DNA of 64,000 nucleotides from an uncultured Arenicella sp. (lineage in GTDB: Bacteria; Pseudomonadota; Gammaproteobacteria; Arenicellales; Arenicellaceae), in the NCBI GenBank assembly GCA_937974565.1, contig CALJWL010000013.1, forward strand, positions 1-64,000, read 5' to 3'. The notes under the pieces are model-generated. The model searched no databases, had not been told where the DNA came from, and saw only the letters and a program-made list of their open reading frames with translations. A program made the position numbers and the translations under genes. Positions within the stretch are counted from its first letter, which is position 1; every line of letters begins with the position of its first letter. Shown here in pieces: positions 9,501 to 17,234 of the stretch.

Positions 9501-9612
9501 CGGCGCGGTTACCGCCCCGGCGTGTGAAGCCACCACACGCCGGTTCTACTTTGAAGGGCCGGCCGCTGGCATTGATGTTTTAATCGATAATGTATCGATC
9601 AGCGTGCAATAA
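6553..9612 (+). CDS. secreted GH10 endo-xylanase with four CBM4/9/22-type repeats
   Basis: The start is the ATG at 6553 (1019 residues), preceded by a strong GGAGGAGG site at 6540-6547. An in-frame TTG at 6538 would overlap that site. A Sec signal peptide covers about 27 residues. The GH10 barrel spans about 55-385: HTLVWHEQLPSF, the acid/base Glu in WDVVNEAVAED (Glu192), and the nucleophile in ISELDVRI (Glu299). It hydrolyses beta-1,4-xylan outside the cell. Four tandem modules follow, starting near 394, 564, 718 and 872. Each has an N-terminal NLLVNGDFEAG-like strand, a central NRTQTFEGP motif and a terminal YFEGP...DNVS strand, as in CBM22/CBM4_9 xylan-binding domains. Typical enzymes carry one or two. 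Export could use a type II system, consistent with the gspC gene in this window (inference). Confidence 0.93.
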   Translation: MLKKTLPSAITVALMGALLTAPITANADDQSKQRSWFSDYSGPQIQFLKTRIRRYISSFRSDINTLDDAGDGSGRLVGAAVNIGAFNSDARYRETLGAEFSYVTPENAGKWSLLQPNGPDEYDFGPLDKFLEDAEANNQLFKGHTLVWHEQLPSFINDATPAEELARLSENHINTVLSRYAGRMYSWDVVNEAVAEDGSLRDSIWLQKLGGDYIANAFYQAKAADPHAQLLYNDFNIDRINPKSNGVYRLMKELVEAGVPIDGVGFQMHLSAEFAPTTEQMVENFKRFTDLGLTVNISELDVRIANLPWDQATSLAIQKQVYHRVVDACMMVAGCEAVTTWGLTDRYSFVDIAFGPDDPLQLDEEYGRKPAYYGMIDGFVGLDSDSFNDKPNLVANGSFEAGVDGWFALGDGEISREKSRGVRGARGLTGRSILQSSGRTQTYNGPALDLLDQLSPNQNYDVSALVSIKGKPSVGDRRSRFDDARVTVQLQCAGEDLQFIGIAQTEVKRRRWGRLAGSFSTPDCELQTAIMYVEGPKPGVSLLVDDVSVRPQELIEAPRDDLGENLLVNGDFEAGFEGWTGYAAGSAQLEEQDTFAGLGAGYAFNRTNTFDGIATELLGLVEAGLEYEFSAFVKLGDVEGSDRIQGTLFVNCPAGPEFIFISSVPVSDQMWTYFNGRTQIPDCGATNVQFYFEGPQPGVSFKVDNVSVREVLNQTTIETLIDAQFEGGNEGWFGFGDAVLQTTNEQAFEGNQSLLVTNRTQTFEGPAFDITSLVIAGGTYDLMAHARLRGSALANVNATVNAECSDGSGPQFLFVAGAEVSNSAWSELTGSVTLPNCNFSRVQIYFESQDAETDIFIDSVNLVGQAQAAGDNLVSNADFESGDSAPWDATGGESLQIVTDPVFEGTFALSAINRTQTFEGPGIDLVAVTESNQSFSISGQVRIANAASAQVNVTLRTTCADGTDLFLGAGSIEANDTDWVSLTGAVTAPACEATTRRFYFEGPAAGIDVLIDNVSISVQ

Positions 9613-10019
9613 AGCGTAGGAACATGCAGCGCTGCGTGAGCCTATGCAGCGCTGCATAACTTTGCTCTGATTTAAAGCGTTTAGGGCAGTTCAGGCTGAT
9701 CGCCTGAAAGAGGTCTTGTTCGCCGTCAGCTTAAGAAAACGGTGGGCACTTGCTCGAAACGGTGGGCACTTGCTCGAAATCAACGGAAGAGCGTGTCGAT
9801 AAACCACCAATTGCATTAATGCTCAATTCAAAACCGGATACGGTTCTAAACGCACATCTGGTTAACCATTCTAACAGTCGAAGTCGTCTCATTATTAAGG
9901 TTGGGCGCCAAACTCTCATGAGAGACCTTCGAGCCTTTACTCTGCCTTAGCAAAAAATATCACTGTATTTCAGCTGCAAGACCTCATCCACACAAAACAT
10001 TACTCTTAGTTAATTTTTA
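9613..10019. other. intergenic region with small repeats
   Basis: About 400 bases after the xylanase. It holds two copies of ATGCAGCGCTGC (9624-9635 and 9644-9655), each containing the palindrome GCAGCGCTGC; a hairpin with arms TTCAGGC/GCCTGAA (9690-9708); and a tandem 20-bp repeat. Short ORFs on both strands have no recognisable content. Confidence 0.5.
9740..9779 (+). repeat. 20-bp perfect tandem duplication
   Basis: CGGTGGGCACTTGCTCGAAA occurs at 9740-9759 and again immediately at 9760-9779 with no mismatch. It could be slippage or the multi-repeat end of a lost insertion sequence. No transposase reading frame is seen nearby. Confidence 0.85.
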
Positions 10020-10071
10020 TTGAATCGGATCGATTACAATCGTAATCTTTCGATTGATTACAAACGTAATC
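10020..10071 (+). promoter_or_regulatory. promoter with two BlaI/MecI-type operators
   Basis: Two 16-bp dyads, GATTACAATCGTAATC (10032-10047) and GATTACAAACGTAATC (10056-10071), share the arms GATTAC/GTAATC and sit 24 bp apart. BlaI/MecI repressors bind related TACA-containing dyads. A sigma70-like promoter fits: TTGAAT (10020-10025), 17 bp, TAATCT (10043-10048), so one operator covers the -10 and the other the start region. This strongly implies autorepression by the gene that follows. Confidence 0.8.
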
Positions 10072-10082
10072 TACTATCCAAT

Positions 10083-10451
10083 ATGGTACACAGCATGACA
10101 AACCGAGTGAGTGACTCAGAAAAAATTGTACTGGAGGTTCTGTGGCAGGAATCTCCATTAACCAGCCAAGACGTAGTGACGCGCCTTAAGAAACAAGATT
10201 GGAATGAAAAAACCGTTAAAACCTTTTTAAACCGGCTCGTTAAAAAAGGCATTTTGTCTTACCAACGAGACGGGCGCCGATATTGGTACTCACCAAATGT
10301 CGAGCGCGCCGAAATACTAAGCGAAGAGAGCGAAGGTTTTCTTAAACGTGTGTTTCAAGGTGATATGAAGGCTCTGTTGACAACGTTCGTTGAAAATAAA
10401 CGGCTATCAAAAGAAGAGTTGGCTTACTTAAAGCGATTACTGGACGAATAA
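10083..10451 (+). CDS. BlaI/MecI/CopY family repressor
   Basis: A winged-helix repressor of about 122 residues. ISDAE-like opening VSDSEKIVLEVLWQ, then a recognition helix and wing (KTVKTFLNRLVKKG, RDGRRYWYSP) are typical of BlaI/MecI. The C-terminal half is the dimerisation region that the partner protease usually cuts. The frame opens further upstream, but that part would translate the operator, so the ATG at 10083 (or 10095, which gives the usual family N-terminus) is preferred. Neither has a clear ribosome site. The BlaR1-like gene starts 5 bases after its stop. It probably represses its own operon and possibly other targets. Confidence 0.88.
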   Translation: MVHSMTNRVSDSEKIVLEVLWQESPLTSQDVVTRLKKQDWNEKTVKTFLNRLVKKGILSYQRDGRRYWYSPNVERAEILSEESEGFLKRVFQGDMKALLTTFVENKRLSKEELAYLKRLLDE

Positions 10452-10456
10452 CAACA

Positions 10457-12004
10457 ATGCAAACGACAACCCACCTTCTATGGCAATTCAACCTAGAGCT
10501 AAGTTTACTGTTGATGCTTATCCTAACGCTAAGATGGGCATTAAAAAGGGGCGCTAAGATATATAATTCTTATTGGCTGTGGCTCGTGCTTCCACTCACA
10601 CCCATCGCCAATAAACTGGCAAGCTCAGTTCTTCCTGAGTCGGACAAGACCGCCATCACAAACCAACTCAGTTCTATGTCGATGTTCATATCGCCTGACC
10701 ACCGCTCGGCATTATTAATGCAAAGCCTAGAAGAACCAAGCACAATAAACACCTTGTCGACACCAGACACCGACATTATTCTTTTTTTGTGGGTCGCTGG
10801 CGTCCTGTTTTTCCTCGCTCGACTGTGGGGGCAACACTGCCGGCTGCGCAGAGAAATGACGTCCGACGATTTCCAAATTGACATTGACCTACAAGCGAAT
10901 TACCCAGTTTTAGGCGTTCAAAAAGAAGGCTTTTCACCATCCGTCTACGGTTTTTTTAAACCACGAATATACTTCCCCACGTCACTATTTAAAGAACTCG
11001 ACGCCAGTCAATGTAATTTAATCTTACAGCATGAGGAGCAACACATTCGCCATGGTCACCTTTGGCTCAATTTATTTTGGGACATCTTGGCCTGCGTTGT
11101 TTGGTTTAACCCCCTTATCTACATCGCTCGACGTTGCTTCCGACACGACCAAGAACTCCTGTGTGACTACTTGGTATTAAAAAATTACGATGAGCCAGAG
11201 CAACGAGCTTACGGCCATGCACTAATTTCGACCGTTTCTGCCACTCACTCGGTCAATCAGCTGTGTTCTTGGAAAATGTTTAATCATTTAGAGGAACGAA
11301 TAATGAGTATTAAAAGCAAACAACCCGTCTTTAAGAAACTAACACTAACAGGAGGCATTTTCACCCTACTGGCTCTTAGCTCGGTTTACACCGTTGCAAC
11401 TGCAGACAGCGATAAAAATAACAACGCAACGACCAGCCAAGCCAACAACATAAAAATCATTAACCTAGACAGCAATGGACGTAAACGCATCAAAATAGAA
11501 ACCAACGGTAAAGCTTATTTATTAGAAAATGACCAGCGTTATATAATTACCGACGGCCAACGTCATGAGCTTACTCAAGAGCAACAAAACCTATTTACCG
11601 ACTTGCTAGAAAAAAATGAGCGTTACACCAAAGCAACTACTTCAACCGACAAAGGCGGCATCTTCGATCAAGAACACGTTTTCGTTTACAGTTATGATTC
11701 TGATAAAGACTTTGACTTAGAAAAAATAGAAAAGCAGATAGAAGCCGCACACAAAAAAAGGCTTAGTACAGAGAAGGCTAAAAGTACCATTGTTTTTATG
11801 AAAGACCGTGGCAACATAGAAGACAGAATTAGTCAGGCGTTAAAACGCGCCGAAAATTCAGATGATGTCGCCATTAACAAAGCGCGTAAAACGCTGTTGC
11901 AAACACACAAAAAATTGAAACTTAAACGTGTGCAAATTGAAAAACAACAAAAGCAAGCACTCAAGAAATTTGAAGAGCTAAACAAGCTAGCCAGACAAGG
12001 CTAA
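10457..12004 (+). CDS. BlaR1/MecR1-like M56 membrane metalloprotease
   Basis: A 515-residue integral membrane protein. Hydrophobic segments lie near residues 14-29, 38-55, 106-121, 203-224 and 296-316. The zinc motif HEEQH is at 192-196, with a likely third ligand Glu233 in HDQELLCDY, as in M56 peptidases that cleave BlaI. Unlike BlaR1 or MecR1 it has no penicillin-binding sensor (no SxxK serine pair). Residues 317-515 are instead a charged, probably extracytoplasmic region ending in a long coiled coil rich in Lys, Glu and Gln. It therefore likely senses something other than a beta-lactam (inference). It is the second gene of the repressor operon. Confidence 0.85.
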   Translation: MQTTTHLLWQFNLELSLLLMLILTLRWALKRGAKIYNSYWLWLVLPLTPIANKLASSVLPESDKTAITNQLSSMSMFISPDHRSALLMQSLEEPSTINTLSTPDTDIILFLWVAGVLFFLARLWGQHCRLRREMTSDDFQIDIDLQANYPVLGVQKEGFSPSVYGFFKPRIYFPTSLFKELDASQCNLILQHEEQHIRHGHLWLNLFWDILACVVWFNPLIYIARRCFRHDQELLCDYLVLKNYDEPEQRAYGHALISTVSATHSVNQLCSWKMFNHLEERIMSIKSKQPVFKKLTLTGGIFTLLALSSVYTVATADSDKNNNATTSQANNIKIINLDSNGRKRIKIETNGKAYLLENDQRYIITDGQRHELTQEQQNLFTDLLEKNERYTKATTSTDKGGIFDQEHVFVYSYDSDKDFDLEKIEKQIEAAHKKRLSTEKAKSTIVFMKDRGNIEDRISQALKRAENSDDVAINKARKTLLQTHKKLKLKRVQIEKQQKQALKKFEELNKLARQG

Positions 12005-12016
12005 TCTGAGTTTCGT

Positions 12017-12046
12017 ATTTTGCTCTTGGTTATTCAAGAGCAAAAT
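12017..12046 (+). terminator. hairpin after the BlaR1-like gene
   Basis: ATTTTGCTCTTG (12017-12028) pairs perfectly with CAAGAGCAAAAT (12035-12046) around a 6-base loop, 13 bases after the stop codon. The A/T ends of the stem supply a short U-tract on either strand. Confidence 0.6.
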
Positions 12047-12107
12047 ATTGATGCTAGCCAAGCATACGCACCTTACACGCAACGACGTTAATAATTAAGC
12101 ACCGCAT

Positions 12108-12138
12108 AAAGATCAAATGACCATATCATTTGATCTTT
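12108..12138 (+). terminator. second hairpin, 13-bp stem
   Basis: AAAGATCAAATGA (12108-12120) pairs exactly with TCATTTGATCTTT (12126-12138) around a 5-base loop. With the preceding hairpin it separates the repressor operon from the FN3 gene, and could work in both directions. Confidence 0.55.
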
Positions 12139-12292
12139 ATGAATCAATACCTTGAATGACATCAACAAACCCAAACACCAATAACAATCAATTGTCCATT
12201 TAAATAGTAACCGTTTACTCTTTGTGTTTTAATAATAACTCGACCCTTACTTTACTTTTAAAAACCCAATAGAGATATAACAAGGAAATTTT

Positions 12293-13120
12293 ATGAGAAT
12301 AACAATCGTCTTTTTAATAGCAATGATGGCCAGTATCACAGCCCATGCCCAAGCAGACTTTAGCCTTTCACCAGGCAGTTCTGTTGGAACCGTGACTATT
12401 TCACCCAACGCCCCACAATCACCGTTCTTCCTTCACGAAATATGGAAGCTTCAGCCTAATGGCAGCTGGGCCATACTCGGAACCACTTACCAAAGTTACC
12501 CCTACACCGATAACGTAAGCCAAGGTGGAGCCCACACCTATCGAACTCGATGGTACAACCCATCGGGAAGTCAATACAATCGCTATTCGAGTTTTAGTCC
12601 AAACCGAACGATCACAATATCGATTTCTAGCCCACCAAGCGCAGCGCCAAGCTTATCCGTACCGTCAACTGAGACAAACGACGGTCAGTTTAACGTAAGC
12701 TGGTCTGCTGTCGGTGGTGCAACAAGATACAAATTAGAACGAAGATCGGGGTCTTCAAGCTGGTCAACGATCAGCAACGGAAGTCAACGTAGTGTCTCTC
12801 AAACACTCGCAAATGGGAGCTACTCTTATCGTGTTTTAGCGGCCAATAACAGTGGCGAAGGCCCGTTGTCTACGGCTCGTACGATCAATGTTAACGTATC
12901 GAATGTTAGCCCTCCTGCCGCGCCGGCCACTACATTTTCTCCCACCTACGGCGTTATTGTTTGGACTGCCTCTGACTTTGCCACGTATTACCAGTTAAGA
13001 GTCGGCTCAACCACCGTATACTCAGGCCCCAATACGAGTTATTACACTGGCTCATCCACTTCTTCATGGTCTGTTCGCGCCTGTAATTCCGGCGGCTGCA
13101 GTAATTGGAAATATAGGTAA
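12293..13120 (+). CDS. secreted fibronectin type III protein
   Basis: A 275-residue protein with a signal peptide (cleavage after Ala-His-Ala near residue 19). The first third is a beta-sandwich-like region (HEIWKLQPNGSW). Two FN3-type domains follow: about 115-203 (FNVSWSAVGGATRYKLER, SYSYRVLAANNSGEGPLS) and about 205-275 (ACNSGGCSNW). Such modules with the ending VRACNSGGCS are common in the N-terminal portions of Rhs/SpvB-type secreted proteins of aquatic bacteria, so this may be a stand-alone or shortened relative (inference). A ribosome site AAGGAA precedes the ATG. A very strong terminator follows. Function unknown. Confidence 0.7.
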   Translation: MRITIVFLIAMMASITAHAQADFSLSPGSSVGTVTISPNAPQSPFFLHEIWKLQPNGSWAILGTTYQSYPYTDNVSQGGAHTYRTRWYNPSGSQYNRYSSFSPNRTITISISSPPSAAPSLSVPSTETNDGQFNVSWSAVGGATRYKLERRSGSSSWSTISNGSQRSVSQTLANGSYSYRVLAANNSGEGPLSTARTINVNVSNVSPPAAPATTFSPTYGVIVWTASDFATYYQLRVGSTTVYSGPNTSYYTGSSTSSWSVRACNSGGCSNWKYR

Positions 13121-13159
13121 GCATTGGTATTTACTCTAAGAGTATCGAGAGTAAATACT

Positions 13160-13205
13160 AACCAAGTTCGTACAGCATGATTGCTGTATGAACTTGGTTT
13201 TTTAT
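13160..13205 (+). terminator. strong intrinsic terminator
   Basis: ACCAAGTTCGTACAGCA-type arm (from 13160) pairs with GCTGTATGAACTTGGT, followed by TTTTTA. The stem is about 16 bp with one mismatch. A second smaller hairpin with arms ATTTACTCT/AGAGTAAAT lies just before it. Confidence 0.85.
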
Positions 13206-13332
13206 TAACATTACTAACACATCAACCTCAGATGAAAAAACTTCTGATTTCATCAATTTAAGTCTTTGTCGATAGTCAAACATCGTTAATGGCTGTCCCT
13301 CATCACGCGGAAAAAGCAATGTCGCAACACGC

Positions 13333-13704
13333 TCACTCGCGGTAATTTAGCCAGCAAACTTCTGACTCTGAGTAAATATCTATAATTTCTTTAGGCCGGT
13401 ATGCTGTGTCTAATGTGGCTATTGCAATCGAAACCCACTCTGGGTACTCGTGGCTACCGCCCCACTCAATACTGGACCCACAATGACCGCAAAATTTACG
13501 GTTTATACTGCTGGATGAGTTATAGCTGGATAATAAATGTTGGCCAGACACATAAATTAAATTTGATTTCGGGAAACTGGCATAAGTAGCAAACGCAGCG
13601 CCGTGCTGTTTTTGGCACATAGTGCAATGGCAATGTGAGACCTTATCAGGCTCAGACTTAATTCTATATTTTACTTTGCCACAGAGGCAGCTTCCTTCGT
13701 ACAT
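13333..13704 (-). CDS. GFA/CENP-V family zinc protein
   Basis: A 123-residue protein of the glutathione-dependent formaldehyde-activating (GFA) fold. The zinc cysteines are all present: CLCGKV near residue 6, CHCTMCQK near residue 25, and FCGHCGS near residue 72. The family is named for an enzyme forming S-hydroxymethylglutathione, but most members have no proven activity. No formaldehyde dehydrogenase is nearby, although a GST and a gamma-glutamyltransferase are within 4 kb. Monocistronic, converging with the FN3 gene. Confidence 0.88.
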   Translation of the reverse strand: MYEGSCLCGKVKYRIKSEPDKVSHCHCTMCQKQHGAAFATYASFPKSNLIYVSGQHLLSSYNSSSSINRKFCGHCGSSIEWGGSHEYPEWVSIAIATLDTAYRPKEIIDIYSESEVCWLNYRE

Positions 13705-13878
13705 GATTCTATTTTACAACCGACGGTGTGATACTCAAGACGCAACCCCCGACATTATTACAGCCAGAATTGCCATGGTTTTTGGCTTGCATCACTTTGA
13801 GTGCCCTATTAAAGCCTTATTATCTTTTACTTTAGTTGGTGTTCGTCAATATCAACCCTAATAGCACTGAATAAGGCG

Positions 13879-15597
13879 TTAGTACCCAGCTGCATGCCCG
13901 TCTTTACGTGTTTCTGTCGCCCCCCAGTAAACTCCGTTTTTTGCTTTATGAATGGCTTGATAACCGCCGTAGGGCCCATTGGCAAATTGGATTTTATGGC
14001 CCATTCTCATTAGCTGGCGAATGCTTGAATACGGGTAGCCGGTTTCAAGGTTTAGAATTCCACCGTTGCTCATCGCTTCACCTGTTGGCTCAGATGAACC
14101 TGTGTGGTGAATGCGGGGCGCATCGCCAGCGGCTTGTACGTCCATACCAAAATCGACCATATTAATGATAATTTGTGCGTGCCCTTGAGGTTGCATAGCG
14201 CCCCCCATAAGACCGAAGCTCATCCACGGTTTGCCATTTTTGGTTGCAAACGCTGGAATGATGGTGTGAAAGGGGCGCTTCCCCCCTTCAAAACGATTGA
14301 AGTGGCCTTCATCCAAACTGAACATTTCCCCACGATCTTGCAAAATAAAACCAAGCTTGGGCGGCGTCATGCCTGACCCCATGCCACGATAGTTACTTTG
14401 TATCAGTGACACCATGTTTCCTTGTGAGTCGGCCGTGGTCAGGTAAATGGTGTCGCCTTTTTCTAATAATTCACCCGCTGGATATTGCTGACTCGCGCGT
14501 TTAAGGTCGATTAACTTAGCACGCTTTTTAGCGTAAGATTTCGAAATCAACGTTTTAACCGGGATGTTATTAAATTCTGGGTCGGCGTAATATTTGGCTC
14601 GATCTTCGAAGACCACCTTTTTAGCCTCGGTAAAAAGATGAACGTATTCAGGTGAATCATGGCGCATACTAGCCACATCAAATTGCTCCATGATGTTGAG
14701 TATTTGCAAAGCCGCAATGCCTTGACCATTAGGCGGTAACTCCCAGACATCTATACCGCGATAATTGGTACTCACTGGGTCCACCCAATTGCCTTTATGG
14801 CTAGCCATATCTTCATAGGCTAAAAACCCGCCATTCGCTTGCATGTAATCTGCGATGGTTTTAGCGATGTCTCCTTTATAGAAGGCATCACGCCCACCGC
14901 TAACAATCAGTTTAAGTGTGTTGGCAAGGTTCGCGTTTTTCCAGATTTCACCTTCTTTGGGTGCTTTGCCATCTAACGTGTATTGCTCCACAAAGCCGGG
15001 CCACTTGCTTAATATTGGCACTGAACGGTTCCAGTAATAGGCGATTAATTGTGAAACAGGAAACCCTTGCTCAGCGTAGTCGATAGTAGGCTTTAAAATA
15101 TCAGCCATCTCTAATTTTCCAAAACGTTGATGCAGCATAAACCAACCGTCCACCGCACCGGGCACACTCACTGGCAACGGCCCGTGCGACGGTATTGATG
15201 TATGCCCATTGTCTATAAACCACTGCCTAGTGAGTGATTTGGGTGAACGGCCTGAGCCATTTAAGCCGTAAAGCTTTTCTGTTTTTGCGTCCCACACGAT
15301 GGCAAACAAATCGCCACCAATACCATTGCCTGTCGGCTCAACTAAACCCAACAGAGCGTTGGCTGCAATCGCAGCATCAATGGCATTACCGCCTTGTTTC
15401 ATAATATCCAGCGCAACTTGTGTTGCCAGTGGTTGCGAGGTGGCGGCCATGGCGTTGCTGGCTAATACCGGCGAACGCAAGGCAAATGTTTCACCTGTGA
15501 CTCGGTCGGCTGCTGTTGCTACACCGATTGCCATAGTCAAAATAAGCGCAACACAACTCACTAATGCGCCGGAGGCTTTACGTTTCATTTTGTTCAT
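13879..15597 (-). CDS. ggt: gamma-glutamyltransferase
   Basis: A 572-residue Ntn-hydrolase precursor with a signal peptide of about 29 residues, so periplasmic or secreted. GGNAIDAAIAA and VEPTGNGIGGD near 69-95 are large-subunit signatures. GDTIYLTTADSQGN carries the presumed autocatalytic threonine (Thr383) that becomes the N-terminus of the small subunit. In place of the usual TTH following the cleavage site it has TIY, a divergence seen in subgroups away from classical glutathione hydrolases. It cleaves gamma-glutamyl bonds of glutathione or analogues. Monocistronic; substrate preference unresolved. Confidence 0.9.
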   Translation of the reverse strand: MNKMKRKASGALVSCVALILTMAIGVATAADRVTGETFALRSPVLASNAMAATSQPLATQVALDIMKQGGNAIDAAIAANALLGLVEPTGNGIGGDLFAIVWDAKTEKLYGLNGSGRSPKSLTRQWFIDNGHTSIPSHGPLPVSVPGAVDGWFMLHQRFGKLEMADILKPTIDYAEQGFPVSQLIAYYWNRSVPILSKWPGFVEQYTLDGKAPKEGEIWKNANLANTLKLIVSGGRDAFYKGDIAKTIADYMQANGGFLAYEDMASHKGNWVDPVSTNYRGIDVWELPPNGQGIAALQILNIMEQFDVASMRHDSPEYVHLFTEAKKVVFEDRAKYYADPEFNNIPVKTLISKSYAKKRAKLIDLKRASQQYPAGELLEKGDTIYLTTADSQGNMVSLIQSNYRGMGSGMTPPKLGFILQDRGEMFSLDEGHFNRFEGGKRPFHTIIPAFATKNGKPWMSFGLMGGAMQPQGHAQIIINMVDFGMDVQAAGDAPRIHHTGSSEPTGEAMSNGGILNLETGYPYSSIRQLMRMGHKIQFANGPYGGYQAIHKAKNGVYWGATETRKDGHAAGY

Positions 15598-15782
15598 GGG
15601 TTTCGCTCTTTAATTTTTGGGGATTTAATTTCAAGGGTATTGTTTTAAAGGCAATTCTGCAACTCAACGCCATTAATGAGCCACAAGGTCAACGCACGCG
15701 TAGTTTTATTGGCACCTGGGTATTGGTTATACGTTGGTTTGTAGCATAAGATGCAGAAGATGATGTTTATGTTGCGAGGAAA

Positions 15783-16322
15783 ATGATGAAAAAAACCACT
15801 TTTATAGAACCCGTGATGAAACTTAAAATATCGCAGCCAACGTATAACAAGACAGCCTCGGTGTTTCTTATGCTGTTCAGCTTCCTTGTGCCACTCAATA
15901 GTTTCGCACAAGAAGCGTATGAACATGGCCACGGCGCTATGCAACTCTTTGATGAACAGGGCATGAAAAACACGCCTCAGTGGGTGATGATATGGGTCTA
16001 CTTTATGCTGGCAAGCTTTGCGGCTAGTTTGTTTTTTGTAAAAGACCACGTAGAAGCGCGCTGGGTTGCCGGTGGTTTTCTGGCTGGGGTTGTCCTAATG
16101 ACCATTGGCACACGAATTTTAGGCATTCCCCCGCTCTCTGGCTTTATTGCCTTGATGCATATTATCGGGTGGACGCCTGCGCTGGTTGTGCTTGTGAAAA
16201 AGCGCCCATTTATGGGGCCAAGCAGTGCTTTTTCAATTTGGGCTGGGGTAATGACCGCCGTCATCATTTTCTCGTTTATCTTCGATATTAGAGACGCGGC
16301 CATTTTTCTTAGTAACTATTAA
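15783..16322 (+). CDS. small integral membrane protein, unrecognised
   Basis: A 179-residue protein preceded by a GAGG ribosome site; the start could be either of two adjacent ATGs. After a hydrophobic leader near residues 24-41 there are about four membrane spans (roughly 66-82, 91-110, 117-138, 152-170) joined by short loops. A His/Gly-rich stretch YEHGHGAMQ follows the leader. I recognise no family. It sits between oppositely oriented ggt and GST genes and shares a bidirectional hairpin with the latter. Confidence 0.65.
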   Translation: MMKKTTFIEPVMKLKISQPTYNKTASVFLMLFSFLVPLNSFAQEAYEHGHGAMQLFDEQGMKNTPQWVMIWVYFMLASFAASLFFVKDHVEARWVAGGFLAGVVLMTIGTRILGIPPLSGFIALMHIIGWTPALVVLVKKRPFMGPSSAFSIWAGVMTAVIIFSFIFDIRDAAIFLSNY

Positions 16323-16389
16323 GTCTGTTTTGACATAGGCGATGATTGAGCGATTTGCGATCAAAGTTCTAGACCAAACCAGAACAGAC

Positions 16390-16443
16390 GGGCTTGTCAG
16401 ACTTAGCCATTATTAACAGGGCTAAAACCTAACAAACAAGCCC
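16390..16443. terminator. nested hairpin between converging genes
   Basis: GGGCTTGT (16390-16397) pairs with ACAAGCCC (16436-16443), with an inner stem TTAGCC/GGCTAA. It lies between the convergent membrane-protein and GST genes and could end transcripts from both sides. Confidence 0.5.
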
Positions 16444-16486
16444 ACACCCAGCATACCGTTGAATAAGCCACTTGAGGCTAATTTAA

Positions 16487-17101
16487 TTACTCCACCGCAC
16501 GCTCAACGGCGCGTTGAAAAGCAGGCCTTGCTCGGCACCGATCGATGTAAGCTTGCAACGTTGGGTATGGTTCAAGTTGCCCCAAACGTTCCGCCATGGA
16601 GACGACATAGGCAATGCCAAAATCCACACCACTGAACGCGCCATGTATGTAATCCCTGTCAGCTAATTTTTCTACTATATAGCCCAGGTGCAATGCAATT
16701 TCAGTATCGCTGAATGGCGTAATAACAGGGTGATCAATTCCACTGCGCAAAGTTAACATTTTCAATAACAACGGCGCAAAAACAGACCCTTCTGGATAAG
16801 CCAACCACTGTTGAAAATCGGCCCATACGGTCAGATCACCTTTGTTGGGGTGCAATTTATTTTCAGTGTCGTACTTGGCAAGAACGTACGTAGTAATCGC
16901 ACCCGATTCACTTAACATTAAATCACCGTCTTCAATAACCGGGCTTTTGCCTAACGGATGTACGGCTTTCAAGTCCTCTTGGGCTCTCATTGTTTGAGGG
17001 TGACGAAGGTACACGTCTAACTCATAGTCTACACCCACCTCCTCAAGCAACCAAACAGTAAAAATAGAGCGTCCGATACGCAAATGGTGTAATTTGATCA
17101 T
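16487..17101 (-). CDS. glutathione S-transferase
   Basis: The start at 17101 gives a protein of 204 residues beginning MIKLHHLRIGRS; a GAGAAG ribosome site lies a few bases upstream, while an upstream in-frame ATG at 17140 would add 13 unlike residues. The thioredoxin-like N-domain (LHHLRIGRSIFTVWLLEE, then SPVIEDGDLMLSESGAI) binds glutathione, and the all-helical C-domain follows. The role is conjugation or peroxide reduction in the cytoplasm. It resembles the bacterial GST group with SGAI rather than ESxAI in the glutathione site. Monocistronic. Confidence 0.88.
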   Translation of the reverse strand: MIKLHHLRIGRSIFTVWLLEEVGVDYELDVYLRHPQTMRAQEDLKAVHPLGKSPVIEDGDLMLSESGAITTYVLAKYDTENKLHPNKGDLTVWADFQQWLAYPEGSVFAPLLLKMLTLRSGIDHPVITPFSDTEIALHLGYIVEKLADRDYIHGAFSGVDFGIAYVVSMAERLGQLEPYPTLQAYIDRCRARPAFQRAVERAVE

Positions 17102-17234
17102 TTTCTTCTCACTAATTAAGTTATTGAATTTGCAGAACATCTCGCATAAATAGAGCCGTATTTTAAGCGCGCCATGGCAAAGGTGAGGTTAAACGTTAGG
17201 CTTTACCGGCCATAGCGTTTTCTATTTTGGACTC

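Noticed and set aside
9731-9950. Overlapping 60-66 codon ORFs on both strands in the repeat region
   Set aside because: Neither has a ribosome site, and both include the tandem repeat; no transposase motif is visible.
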